64,000 nt of DNA from Halictus rubicundus. Its lineage: Eukaryota; Arthropoda; Insecta; Hymenoptera; Halictidae. Of this stretch, positions 43,207-56,730 are shown piece by piece; within the stretch, counting starts at the first letter, position 1, and each line of letters starts with the position of its first letter. The translations under genes and the position numbers were made by a program. The DNA lies in the NCBI RefSeq assembly GCF_050948215.1, contig NW_027488782.1:1-64000 (forward strand), written 5' to 3'. A model generated the notes under the pieces. That model ran no database searches. It was not told the DNA's origin and saw nothing but the letters and a program-made list of their open reading frames with translations.

Positions 43207-43770
43207 ATTCTATATTCTATCCGATCCTATCCGATCCTCTATCTTATCCTATCCTCTATCCTATCCTATCCTCATTCCTATCCAATCCTCTATCCTATCC
43301 TATCCTCTGTCCTATCCACTATCGTATCCTATCCTCTATCCTATCCAATCCTATATCCTATCCTCTATACACTCCAATCCTCTATCCTATCCTATCCTCT
43401 CTCCTATCCACTATCGTATCCTATCCTCTATCCTATCCAATCCTATATCTTATCCTCTATACACTCCAATCCTCTATCCTATCCTGTCCTCTATCCTATC
43501 CTATCCTCTATCCTATCCTCTCCTCTATCCTATCCTATCCTCCATCCTATCCTATCCTCTATCCCATCCTATCCTGTATCCTATCCTATCCTCTATCCTA
43601 TCCTATCCTCTGTCCTATCCTATCCTCTATAATATCCTATCCTCTATCCTATCCTATCCTCTATCCTATCCTATCCTGTATCCTATCCTCTCCTCTATCC
43701 TATCCTCTCCTCTATCCTATCCTATCCTCCATCCTATCCTATCCTCTATCCTATCCTATCCTCTATCCTA
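43207..43770. repeat. Truncated D-type copy D4
   Basis: Repeats the start of D3 at offset 1,143 (42064 to 43207, 42301 to 43444) and carries the same TATATCTTATCC mutation and paired CTCTCCTC units. It diverges near 43,770, where zone C begins. Confidence 0.82.
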
Positions 43771-44454
43771 TCCTATCCGCTATCCTATCCTATCCTCTAT
43801 CCTATCCTACCATCTATCCTATCCTATCCTCTATCCTATCCTATCCTCTACCCTATTCTATCCTCTATCCTATCATATCCTCTATCCTATCCTATCCTCT
43901 ATCCAATCCTATCCTCTATCCTATCCTATCCTCTATCCTATCCTATCCTATCCTCTATCCTATCCTATCCTCTATCGTCTTCTGTCCTCTATTCTATACA
44001 ATCCCCTATCCTATCCTCTATCGTCTCCTATCCTCTATCTTATATTATCATCTATCCTATCCTATCCTCTATCCTGTTCTATTCTCTATCCTATCCTCTA
44101 TCCTATCCTATCCTCTATCGTCTCCTATCTTCTATCCTATCCAATTCCCTATCCTATCCTCTATCCTATATTATCCACTATCCTATCCTATTCTCTAACC
44201 TATCGTATCAACTATCCTATTCATTCCCCTATCCTATCCTCTGTTCTATCTTCTATCCTATCCTCTATCCTAACCTATCCTCTATCCTTTCCCATTCTCT
44301 ATCCTATCCTCTATCCTATCCTATCCTCTATCCTATCCTATCCTATCCTCTATCCTATCCAATCTTCTATAATATCCTATCCTCTATCGTCTCCTATCTT
44401 CTATCCTATCCAATCCCCTATCCTATTCTCTATCCTATATTATCCACTATCCTA

Positions 44455-45638
44455 TCCTATTCTCTAACCTATCGTATCAACTAACCTATCCATTCCCCTA
44501 TCCTATCCTCTGTTTTATCTTGTATCCTATCCTCTATCCTATCCTATCCTCTATCCTATCCTATCCTCTATCCTATCCTATCCTCTATCCAATCCTATCC
44601 TCTATCCTATCCTATCCTCTATCCTATCCTATCCTCTATCCAATCCTATCCTCTATCCTATCCTATCCTCTATCCTATCCTATCCTCTATCCTAACCTAT
44701 CCTCTATCCTATCCTATCCTCCATCCTATCCTATCCTCTATCCTATCCTATCCTCTATCCTATCCTATCCTATCCTCAATCCTATCCTATTCTCTATCCT
44801 ATCCTATCCTCTATCCTATCCTATCCTCTATCCTATCCTATCCTCCATCCTATCCTATCCTCTATCCTATTCTATATTCTATCCTCTATACACTCCAATC
44901 CTCTATCCTATCCTATCCTCTATCCTATTCTATATTCTATCCGATCCTATCCGATCCTCTACCTTATCCTATCCTCTATCCTATCCTATCCTCATTCCTA
45001 TCCTATCCTCTATCCTATCCTATCCTCTGTCCTATCCACTATCGTATCCTATCCTCTAACCTATCGTATCAACTAACCTATCCATTCCCCTATCCTATCC
45101 TCTGTTTTATCTTGTATCCTATCCTCTATCCTATCCTATCCTCTATCCTATCCTATCCTCTATCCTATCCTATCCTCTATCCAATCCTATCCTCTATCCT
45201 ATCCTATCCTCTATCCTATCCTATCCTCTATCCTAACCTATCCTCTATCCTATCCTATCCTCTATCCTATCCTATCCTCTATCCTATCCTATCCTCTGTC
45301 CTATCCTATCCTCTATAATATCCTATCCTCTATCCTATCCTATCCTCCATCCTATCCTATCCTCTATCCTATCCTCTCCTCTATCCTATCCTATCCTCCA
45401 TCCTATCCTATCCTCTATCCTATCCTATCCTCTATCCTATCCTATCCTATCCTCAATCCTATCCTATCCTCTATCCTATCCTATCCTCTATCCTATCCTA
45501 TCCTCTATCCTATCCTATCCTCCATCCTATCCTATCCTCTATCCTATTCTATATTCTATCCTCTATACACTCCAATCCTCTATCCTATCCTATCCTCTAT
45601 CCTATTCTATATTCTATCCGATCCTATCCGATCCTCTA
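44455..45638. repeat. 592-bp tandem pair in zone C
   Basis: The series CTCTAACC, CGTATCAACTAACC, CATTCCCC, CTGTTTTATC, TTGTATCC at about 44460-44525 recurs 592 bp later (TTGTATCC 44520 and 45112). CTGTTTTATC is private to this pair. The right copy keeps the later TACACTCC, ATTCTATATT, CTACCTTATCC series with small length changes. Confidence 0.78.
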
Positions 45639-46019
45639 CCTTATCCTATCCTCTATCCTATCTCATCCTCATTCCTATCCTATCCTCTATCCTATCCTAT
45701 CCTCTGTCCTATCCACTATCGTATCCTATCCTCTACCCTATCCTATCCGCTATCCTATCCTATCCTCTATAATATCCTACCCTCTATCCTATCCTATCCT
45801 CTGTCCTATCATATCCTCTATCCTATCCTATCCTCTATCCTATCCTATTCTCTAACCTATCGTCTCAACTATCCTATCCATTCCCCTATCCTATCCTCTA
45901 TCCTATCCTATCCTCAATCCTATCCTATCCTCTATCCTAACCTATCCTCTATCCTTTCCCATTCTCTATCCTATCCTCTATCCTATCCTATCCTCTATCC
46001 TATCCTATCCTATCCTCTA

Positions 46020-47740
46020 TCCTATCCAATCTTCTATAATATCCTATCCTCTATCGTCTCCTATCTTCTATCCTATCCAATCCCCTATCCTATTCTCTAT
46101 CCTATATTATCCACTATCCTATCCTATTCTCTAACCTATCGTATCAACTAACCTATCCATTCCCCTATCCTATCCTCTGTTCTATCTTGTATCCTATCCT
46201 CTATCCTAACCTATCCTCTATCCTTTCCCATTCTCTATCCTATCCTCTATCCTATCCTATCCTCTATAATATCCTATCCTCTATCCTATCCTATCCTCTA
46301 TCCTATCCTATCCTCTATCCTATCCTATCCTCTATCCTATCCTATCCTCTATCCTATCCTATCCTCTATCCAATCCTATCCTCTATCCTATCCTATCCTC
46401 TATCCTATCCTATCCTCTATCCTAACCTATCCCCTATCCTATCCTATCCTCTATCCTATCCTATCCTCTATCCTATCCTATCCTCTGTCCTATCCTATCC
46501 TCTATAATATCCTATCCTCTATCCTATCCTATCCTCCATCCTATCCTATCCTCTATCCTATCCTCTCCTCTATCCTATCCTATCCTCCATCCTATCCTAT
46601 CCTCTATCCTATCCTATCCTCTATCCTATCCTATCCTATCCTCAATCCTATCCTATCCTCTATCCTATCCTATCCTCTATCCTATCCTATCCTCTATCCT
46701 ATTCTATATTCTATCCTCTATACACTCCAATCCTCTATCCTATCCTATCCTCTATCCTATTCTATATTCTATCCGATCCTATCCGATCCTCTACCTTATC
46801 CTATCCTCTATCCTATCCTATCCTCATTCCTATCCTATCCTCTATCCTATCCTATCCTCTGTCCTATCCACTATCGTATCCTATCCTCTACCCTATCCTA
46901 TCCGCTATCCTATCCTATCCTCTATCCTATCCTACCCTCTATCCTATCCTATCCTCTGTCCTATCATATCCTCTATCCTATCCTATCCTCTATCCTATCC
47001 TATTCTCTAACCTATCGTCTCAACTATCCTATCCATTCCCCTATCCTATCCTCTATCCTATCCTATCCTCTATCCTAACCTATCCTCTATCCTTTCCCAT
47101 TCTCTATCCTATCCTCTATCCTATCCTATCCTCTATCCTATCCTATCCTATCCTATCCTCTATCCTATCCAATCTTCTATAATATCCTATCCTCTATCGT
47201 CTCCTATCTTCTATCCTATCCAATCCCCTATCCTATTCTCTATCCTATATTATCCACTATCCTATCCTATTCTCTAACCTATCGTATCAACTAACCTATC
47301 CATTCCCCTATCCTATCCTCTGTTCTATCTTGTATCCTATCCTCTATCCTAACCTATCCTCTATCCTTTCCCATTCTCTATCCTATCCTCTATCCTATCC
47401 TATCCTCTATAATATCCTATCCTCTATCCTATCCTATCCTCTATCCTATCCTATCCTCTATCCTATCCTATCCTCTATCCTATCCTATCCTCTATCCTAT
47501 CCTATCCTCTATCCAATCCTATCCTCTATCCTATCCTATCCTCTATCCTATCCTATCCTCTATCCTAACCTATCCCCTATCCTATCCTATCCTCTATCCT
47601 ATCCTATCCTCTATCCTATCCTATCCTCTGTCCTATCCTATCCTCTATAATATCCTATCCTCTATCCTATCCTATCCTCCATCCTATCCTATCCTCTATC
47701 CTATCCTCTCCTCTATCCTATCCTATCCTCCATCCTATCC
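46020..47740. repeat. 1,143-bp tandem pair in zone C
   Basis: TTGTATCC at 46187 and 47330 start stretches that translate identically for 106 codons. CGTCTCAACT upstream is spaced 1,155 bp (45861 and 47016), one 12-mer more. The length equals the D3/D4 spacing, but the sequence content differs. Confidence 0.8.
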
Positions 47741-47784
47741 TATCCTCTATCCTATCCTATCCTCTATCCTATCCTATCCTATCC

Positions 47785-47985
47785 AATCCTATATCCTATC
47801 CTCTATACACTCCAATCCTCTATCGTCTCCTGTCCTCTATTCTATACAATCCCCTATCCTATCCTCTATCGTCTCCTATCCTCTATCCTATCCTATCCTC
47901 TATCCTATCCTATCCTATCCTATCCTCTATCCTATCCAATCTTCTATAATATCCTATCCTCTATCCTATCCTATCCTCTGTCCTA
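47785..47985. repeat. Cassette shared with 51,276-51,476 (offset 3,491)
   Basis: TATATCCTAT at 47790 and CTTCTATAA at 47941 recur at 51281 and 51432. Both copies have the fusion of TACACTCC directly to a CGTCTCCTGTCC unit, so they descend from one rearranged junction. Confidence 0.75.
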
Positions 47986-50900
47986 TCCACTATCGTATCC
48001 TATCCTCTACCCTATCCTATCCTCTATCGTCTCCTATCCTCTATCCTATCCTATCCTCTATCCTATCCTCTATCCTATCCTATCCTCTATCCTATCCTAT
48101 CCTATCCTCTATCCTATCCTATCCTCTATCGTCTCCTGTCCTCTATCCTATAATATCATCTATCCTATCCTATCCTCTATCCTGTTCTATTCTCTATCGT
48201 ATGCTCTATCCTATCCTATCCTCTATCGTCTCCTATCTTCTATCCTATCCAATCCCCTATCCTATCCTCTATCCTATATTATCCACTATCCTATCCTATT
48301 CTCTAACCTATCGTATCAACTATCCTATCCATTCCCCTATCCTATCCTCTATTCTATCCTCTATCCTATCCTCTATCCTAACCTGTCCTCTATCCTTTCC
48401 CATTCTCTATCCTATCCTCTATCCTATCCTATCCTCTATCCTATCCTATCCTCTATCCTAGCCTATCCTCTATCCTATCCAATCCTATATCCTATCTCAT
48501 CCGCTATCCTATACTATCGTCTATCCTATCCTATCCACTATCCTATCCTCTATCCTATCCTATCCTCTATCCTATCCTCTATCCTATCCTATCCTCTATC
48601 CTATCCTATCCTCTATCCTATCCTACCCTCTATCCTATCCTATCCTCTATCCTATCCTATCCTTTTTCCTATTCTATATTCTATCCGATCCTATCCGATC
48701 CTCTATCTTATCCTATCCTCTATCCTATCAAATCCTCATTCCTATCCTATCCTCTATCCTATCCTATCCTCTGTCCTATCCACTATCGTATCCTATCCTC
48801 TATCCTATCCAATCCTATATCCTATCCTCATTCCTATCCTATCCTCTATCCTATCCTATCCTCTGTCCTATCCATTATCGTATCCTATCCTCTATCCTAT
48901 CCAATCCTATATCCTATCCTCTATACACTCCAATCCTCTATCCTATCCTGTCCTCTATCCTATCCTATCCGCATTCCTATCCTATCCTCTATCCTATCCT
49001 ATCCTCTGTCCTATCCACTATCGTATCCTATCCTCTATCCTATCCAATCCTATATCCTATCCTCTATACACTCCAATCCTCTATCCTATCCTATCCTCTC
49101 TCCTATCCACTATCGTATCCTATCCTCTATCCTGTCCTATCCTCTATCCTATCCCATCCTCTATCCTATCCTATCCTCTATCCTATCCTATCCTCTATCC
49201 TATCCTATCCTATCCTCTATCCTATCCTATCCTCTATCGTCTCCTGTCCTCTATTCTATACAATCTCCTATCCCATCCTCTATCGTCTCCTATCCTCTAT
49301 CCTATAATATCATCTATCCTATCCTATCCTCTATCCTGTTCTATTCTCTATCCTATCCTATCCACTATCCTATCCTCTATCCTATCCTATCCTCTATCCT
49401 ATCCTCTATCCTATCCTATCCTCTATCCTATCCTATCCTCTATCCTATCCTATCCTCTACCCTATTCTATATTCTATCCGATCCTATCCGATCCTCTATC
49501 TTATCCTATACTCTATCCTATCCTATCCTCATTCCTATCCTATCCTCTATCCTATCCTATCCTCTGTCCTCTCCACTATCGTATCCTATCCTCTATCCTA
49601 TCCAATCCTATATCCTATCCTCATTCCTATCCTATCATCTATCCTTTCCCATTCTCTATCCTATCCTCTATCCTATCCTATCCTCTATCCTATCCTGTCC
49701 TATCCTCTATCCTATCCAATCTTCTATAATATCCTATCCTCTATCCTATCCTATCCTCTATCCTATCCCATCCTCTATAATAGCCTATCCTCTATCCTAT
49801 CCTATCCTCTATCCTATCCTACCCTCTATCCTATCCTATCCTCTGTCCTATCATATCCTCTATCCTATCCTATCCTCTATCCTATCCTATTCTCTAACCT
49901 ATCGTCTCAACTATCCTATCCATTCCCCTATCCTATCCTCTATCCTATCCTATCCTCAATCCTATCCTATCCTCTATCCTATCCTATCCTCTATCCTATC
50001 CTCTATCCTATCCTCTATCCTATCCTATCCTCTATCCTATCCTATCCTCTATCCTATCCTATCCTCTATCCTATCCTATCCTCTATCCTATTCTATATTC
50101 TATTCGATCCTATCCGATCCTCTATCTTATCCTATCATCTATCCTATCCTATCCTCATTCCTATCCTATCCTCTATCCTATCCTATCCTCTGTCCTATCC
50201 ACTATCGTATCCTATCCTCTACCCTATCCTATCCGCTATCCTATCCTATCCTCTATCCTATCCTACCATCTATCCTATCCTATCCTCTATCCTATCCTAT
50301 CCTCTACCCTATTCTATCCTCTATCCTATCATATCCTCTATCCTATCCTATCCTCTATCCAATCCTATCCTCTATCCTATCCTATCCTCTATCCTATCCT
50401 ATCCTATCCTCTATCCTATCCTATCCTCTATCGTCTCCTATCCTCTATCCTATAATATCATCTATCCTATCCTATCCTCTATCCTGTTCTATTCTCTATC
50501 CTATCCTCTATCCTATCCTATCCTCTATCGTCTCCTATCTTCTATCCTATCCAATTCCCTATCCTATCCTCTATCCTTTATTATCCACTATCCTATCCTA
50601 TTCTCTAACCTATCGTATCAACTATCCTATTCATTCCCCTATCCTATCCTCTATCCTAACCTATCCTCTATCCTTTCCCATTCTCTATCCTATCCTCTAT
50701 CCTATCCTATCCTCTATAATATTCTATCCTCTATCCTATCCTATCCTCTATCCTATCCTATCCTCTATCCTATCCTATCCTCTATCCTATCCTATCCTCT
50801 ATCCTATCCTATCCTCTATCCAATCCTGTCCTCTATCCTATCCTATCCTCTATCCTATCCTATCCTCTATCCTAACCTATCCTCTATCCTATCCTATCCT

Positions 50901-52879
50901 CTATCCTATCCTATCCTCTATCCTATCCTATCCTCTGTCCTATCCTATCCTCTATAATATCCTATCCTCTATCCTATCCTATCCTCCATCCTATCCTATC
51001 CTCTATCCTATCCTCTCCTCTATCCTATCCTATCCTCCATCCTATCCTATCCTCTATCCTATCCTATCCTCTATCCTATCCTATCCTCTATCCTATCCTA
51101 TCCTATCCTCAATCCTATCCTATCCTCTATCCTATCCTATCCTCTATCCTATCCTATCCTCTATCCTATCCTATCCTCTATCCTATTCTATATTCTATCC
51201 TCTATACACTCCAATCCTCTATCCTATCCTATCCTCTCTCCTATCCACTATCGTATCCTTTCCTCTATCCTATCCAATCCTATATCCTATCCTCTATACA
51301 CTCCAATCCTCTATCGTCTCCTGTCCTCTATTCTATACAATCCCCTATCCTATCCTCTATCGTCTCCTATCCTCTATCCTATCCTATCCTCTATCCTATC
51401 CTATCCTATCCTATCCTCTATCCTATCCAATCTTCTATAATATCCTATCCTCTATCCTATCCTATCCTCTGTCCTATCCACTATCGTATCCTATCCTCTA
51501 CCCTATCCTATCCGCTATCCTATCCTATCCTCTATCCTATCCTATCCTCTATCCTATCTTATCCTCTATCCTATCCTATCCTCTATCCTATCCTATCCTC
51601 TATCCTATCCTATCCTCTATCCTATCCTATCCTCATTCCTATCCTATCCTCTACCCTATTCTATCCTCTATCCTATCATATCCTCTATCCTATCCTATCC
51701 TCTATCCAATCCTATCCTCTATCCTATCCTATCCTCTATCCTATCCTATCCTATCCTCTATCCTATCCTATCCTCAATCGTCTTCTGTCCTCTATTCTAT
51801 ACAATCCCCTATCCTATCCTCTATCGTCTCCTATCCTCTATCCTATAATATCATCTATCCTATCCTATCCTCTATCCTGTTCTATTCTCTATCCTATCCT
51901 CTATCCTATCTTATCCTCTATCGTCTCCTATCTTCTATCCTATCCAATCCCCTATCCTATCCTCTATCCTATATTATCCACTATCCTATCCTATTCTCTA
52001 ACCTATCGTATCAACTATCCTATCCTTTCCCCTATCCTATCCTCTATCCTATCCTATCCTATCCTCAATCCTATCCTATCCTCTATCCTATCCTATCCTC
52101 TATCCTATCCTCTATCCTATCCTCTATCCTATCCTATCCTCTATCCTATCCTATCCTCTATCCTATCCTATCCTCTATCCTATCCTATCCTCTATCCTAT
52201 TCTATATTCTATCCGATCCTATCCGATCCTCTATCTTATCCTATCCTCTATCCTATCCTATCCTCATTCCTATCCTATCCTCTATCCTATCCTATCCTCT
52301 GTCCTATCCACTATCGTATCCTATCCTCTACCCTATCCTATCCGCTATCCTATCCTATCCTCTATCCTATCCTCCCATCTATCCTATCCTATCCTCTATC
52401 CTATCCTATCCTCTACCCTATTCTATCCTCTATCCTATCATATCCTCTATCCTATCCTATCCTCTATCCAATCCTATCCTCTATCCTATCCTATCCTCTA
52501 TCCTATCCTATCCTATCCTCTATCCTATCCTATTCTCTATTCCTATCGTATCAACTATCCTATTCATTCCCCTATCCTATCCTCTGTTCTATCTTCTATC
52601 CTATCCTCTATCCTAACCTATCCTCTATCCTTTCCCATTCTCTATCCTATCCTCTATCCTATCCTATCCTCTATCCTATCCTATCCTCTATCCTATCCTA
52701 TCCTATTCTCTATCCTATCCAATCTTCTATAATATCCTATCCTCTATCGTCTCCTATCTTCTATCCTACCCAATCCCCTATCCTATCCTCTATCCTATAT
52801 TATCCACTATCCTATCCTATTCTCTAACCTATCGTATCAACTACCCTATCCATTCCCCTATCCTATCCTCTGTTCTATC

Positions 52880-54645
52880 TTGTATCCTATCCTCTATCCT
52901 AACCTATCCTCTATCCTTTCCCATTCTCTATCCTATCCTCTATCCTATCCTATCCTCTATAATATCCTATCCTCTATCCTATCCTATCCTCTATCCTATC
53001 CTATCCTCTATCCTATCCTATCCTCTATCCAATCCTATCCTCTATCCTATCCTATCCTCTATCCTATCCTATCCTCTATCCTAACCTATCCTCTATCCTA
53101 TCCTATCCTCTATCCTATCCTATCCTCTATCCTATCCTATCCTCTGTCCTATCCTATCCTCTATAATATCCTATCCTCTATCCTATCCTATCCTCTATCC
53201 TATTCTATATTCTATCCGATCCTATCCGATCCTCTACCTTATCCTATCCTCTATCCTATCCTATCCTCATTCCTATTCTATCCTCTATCCTATCCTATCC
53301 TCTGTCCTATCCACTATCGTATCCTATCCTCTACCCTATCCTATCCGCTATCCTATCCTATCCTCTATCCTATCCTACCCTCTATCCTATCCTATCCTCT
53401 GTCCTATCATATCCTCTATCCTATCCTATCCTCTATCCTATCCTATTCTCTAACCTATCGTCTCAACTATCCTATCCATTCCCCTAACCTATCCTCTATC
53501 CTATCCTATCCTCAATCCTATCCTATCCTCTATCCTATCCTATCCTCTATCCTATCCTCTATCCTATCCTCTATCCTATCCTCTATCCTATCCTCTATCC
53601 TATCCTATCCTCTATCCTATCCTATCCTCTATCCTATCCTATCCTCTATCCTATTCTATATTCTATCCGATCCTATCCGATCCTCTATCTTATCCTATCC
53701 TCTATCCTATCCTATCCTCATTCCTATCCTATCCTCTATCCTATCCTATCCTCTGTCCTATCCACTATCGTATCCTATCCTTTACCCTATCCCATCCGCT
53801 ATCCTATCCTATCCTCTATCCTATGCTACCATCTATCCTATCCTATCCTCTATCCTATCATATCCTCTATCCTATCCTATCCTCTATCCTATCCTATCCT
53901 CTATCCTATCCTATCCTATCCTCTATCCTATCCTATCCTCATTCCTATCCTATCCTCTACCCTATTCTATCCTCTATCCTATCATATCCTCTATCCTATC
54001 CTATCCTCTATCCAATCCTATCCTCTATCCTATCCTATCCTCTATCCTATCCTATCCTATCCTCTATCCTATCCTATCCTCTATCGTCTTCTGTCCTCTA
54101 TTCTATACAATCCCCTATCCTATCCTCTATCGTCTCCTATCCTCTATCCTATAATATCATCTATCCTATCCTATCCTCTATCCTGTTCTATTCTCTATCC
54201 TATCCTCTATCCTATCCTATCCTCTATCGTCTCCTATCTTCTATCCTATCCAATCCCCTATCCTATCCTCTATCCTATATTATCCACTATCCTATCCTAT
54301 TCTCTAACCTATCGTATCAACTATCCTATTCATTCCCCTATCCTATCCTCTGTTCTATCTTCTATCCTATCCTCTATCCTAACCTATCCTCTATCCTTTC
54401 CCATTCTCTATCCTATCCTCTATCCTATCCTATCCTCTATCCTATCCTATCCTCTATCCTATCCTATCCTATCCTCTATCCTATCCAATCTTCTATAATA
54501 TCCTATCCTCTATCGTCTCCTATCTTCTATCCTATCCAATCCCCTATCCCATCCTCTATCCTATATTATCCACTATCCTATCCTATTCTCTAACCTATCG
54601 TATCAACTAACCTATCCATTCCCCTATCCTATCCTCTGTTCTATC
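52880..54645. repeat. 1,766-bp HOR, left copy
   Basis: TTGTATCC at 52880 recurs at 54646 with the same CTAACC, TTTCCCATTC, CTATAATATCC series. Later landmarks drift to about +1,834 (CGTCTCAAC 53459 and 55293), equal to four extra 17-mers. Confidence 0.75.
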
Positions 54646-56730
54646 TTGTATCCTATCCTCTATCCTAACCTATCCTCTATCCTTTCCCATTCTCTATCCT
54701 ATCCTCTATCCTATCCTATCCTCTATAATATCCTATCCTCTATCCTATCCTATCCTTTATCCTATCCTATCCTCTATCCTATCCTATCCTCTATCCTATC
54801 CTATCCTCTATCCAATCCTATCCTCTATCCTATCCTATCCTCTATCCTATCCTATCCTCTATCCTAACCTATCCTCTATCCTATCCTATCCTCTATCCTA
54901 TCCTATCCTCTATCCTATCCTATCCTCTGTCCTATCCTATCCTCTATAAAATCCTATCCTCTATCCTATCCTATCCTCAATCCTATCCTATCCTCTATCC
55001 TATCCTATCCTCTATCCTATCCTCTCCTCTATCCTATTCTATATTCTATCCGATCCTATCCGATCCTCTACCTTATCCTATCCTCTATCCTATCCTATCC
55101 TCATTCCTATCCTATCCTCTATCCTATCCTATCCTCCGTCCTATCCACTATCGTATCCTATCCTCTACCCTATCCTATCCGCTATCCTATCCTATCCTCT
55201 ATCCTATCCTACCCTCTATCCTATCCTATCCTCTGTCCTATCATATCCTCTATCCTATCCTATCCTCTATCCTATCCTATTCTCTAACCTATCGTCTCAA
55301 CTATCCTATCCATTCCCCTATCCTATCCTCTATCCTATCCTATCCTCTATCCTTTCCTATCCTCTATCCTATCCTCTATCCTATCCTCTATCCTATCCTA
55401 TCCTCTATCCTATCCTATCCTCTATCCTATCCAATCCTATATCCTATCTTATCCGCTATCCTGTCCTACTCTCTATCCTATAATATCACCTATTCTATCC
55501 AATCCTCTGTCCTATCCACTATCGTATAATATCCTCTATCCTATCCAATCCTATATCCTATCCTCTAAACACTCCAATCCTCTATCCTACCCTATCCTCT
55601 ATCCTATCCTATCTTCTATCCTATCCTACCCTCTATAATATCCTATCCTCTATCCTATCCTATCCTCATTCCTATCGTATCCTCTATCCTATCCAATCCT
55701 CTATCCTATTCTATACTCTACCCTATCCTATCAGCTATCCTATCCTATCCTCCATAATATCCTATCCTCTATCCTATCCAATCCTATATCCTATCCTATC
55801 CGCTATCCTTTCCTACCCTCTATCCTATAATATCACCTATTCTATCCAATCCTCTATCCTATCCTCTATCCTATCCTATCCTCTGTCCTATCCACTATCG
55901 TATCCTATCCTCTATCCTATCCAATCCTATATCCTATCCTCTATACACTCCAATCCTATCCCCTATCCTATCCTATCCTCTGTCCTATCCTATCCTCTAT
56001 CCTATCCTATCCTCTATCGTGTCCAGTCCTCTATCCTATACAATCCCCTATCATATCCTCTATCGTCTCCTACCCTCTATCCTATCAAATCCCCTATCCT
56101 ATCCTCTATCCTATCCTATCCTCTATCCTATCCTATCCTCTATCCTACCCTATGCTCTACCCTATCCAATCCTCTACCCTATCCTATCCTCTATCCTATC
56201 CTATCCTCTATAATATCCTATCCTCTATCCTATCCTATCCTCTATCCTATCCTATCCTCTGTCCTATCCTATCCTCTATCCTATCCTATCCTCTATCCTA
56301 TCCTATCCTCTGTCCTATCCTATCCTCTATCCTATCCTATCCTCTATCGTATCAAATCCCCTATCCTATCCTCTATCCTATCCTATCCTCTATCCTATCC
56401 TATCCTCTACCCTATCCTATCCTCTATCTTATCCAATCCGATGTCCTATACTCTATCGTATCCTATTCTCTATCCTATCCTATCCTCCATCCTATCCTAT
56501 CCTCTATCATATCCTATCCTCTATCCTATCCTATCCTCTATCCTATCCAATCCTCTATCCTATCCTATCCTCTATCCTATCCTATCCTCTATCCTATCCA
56601 ATCCTTTGTCCTATCCTATCCTCTATCCTATCCTATCCTCTATCCTATCCTATCCTCTATCCAATCCTATCCTCTATCCTATCCTATCCTCTATCCTATC
56701 CTATCCTCTATCCTATCCTATCCTCTATCC
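54545..56730. repeat. Chimeric C/B unit, copy 1 (2,186 bp)
   Basis: The left part (to about 55,430) is zone C sequence: TTGTATCC 54646, CTACCTTATCC, CGTCTCAAC 55293. It then switches to zone B: ATCTTATCCG 55446, CGTGTCCAG near 56019, CCGATGTCC near 56441, each at offset 35,215 from B2. Near 56,730 it switches back to C with TATCCCATCC and ATTATCC. The whole hybrid is repeated next door. Confidence 0.85.

Larger units (their letters stand above)
43771..54544. repeat. Zone C: patchwork of short HORs
   Basis: Marked by CGTCTCAACTATCC, TCTTGTATCC, TTTCCCATTC and CTACCTTATCC variants. It contains a 592-bp pair, a 1,143-bp pair, a ~3,491-bp-spaced pair and the first member of a 1,766-bp pair, listed separately. 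Part of it, 48,661-49,080, resembles 33,120-33,540 in D1 (TATCAAATCCTCATTCC). It is a mosaic of D-like cassettes with private changes. No gene, promoter or unique segment is visible. Confidence 0.75.
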
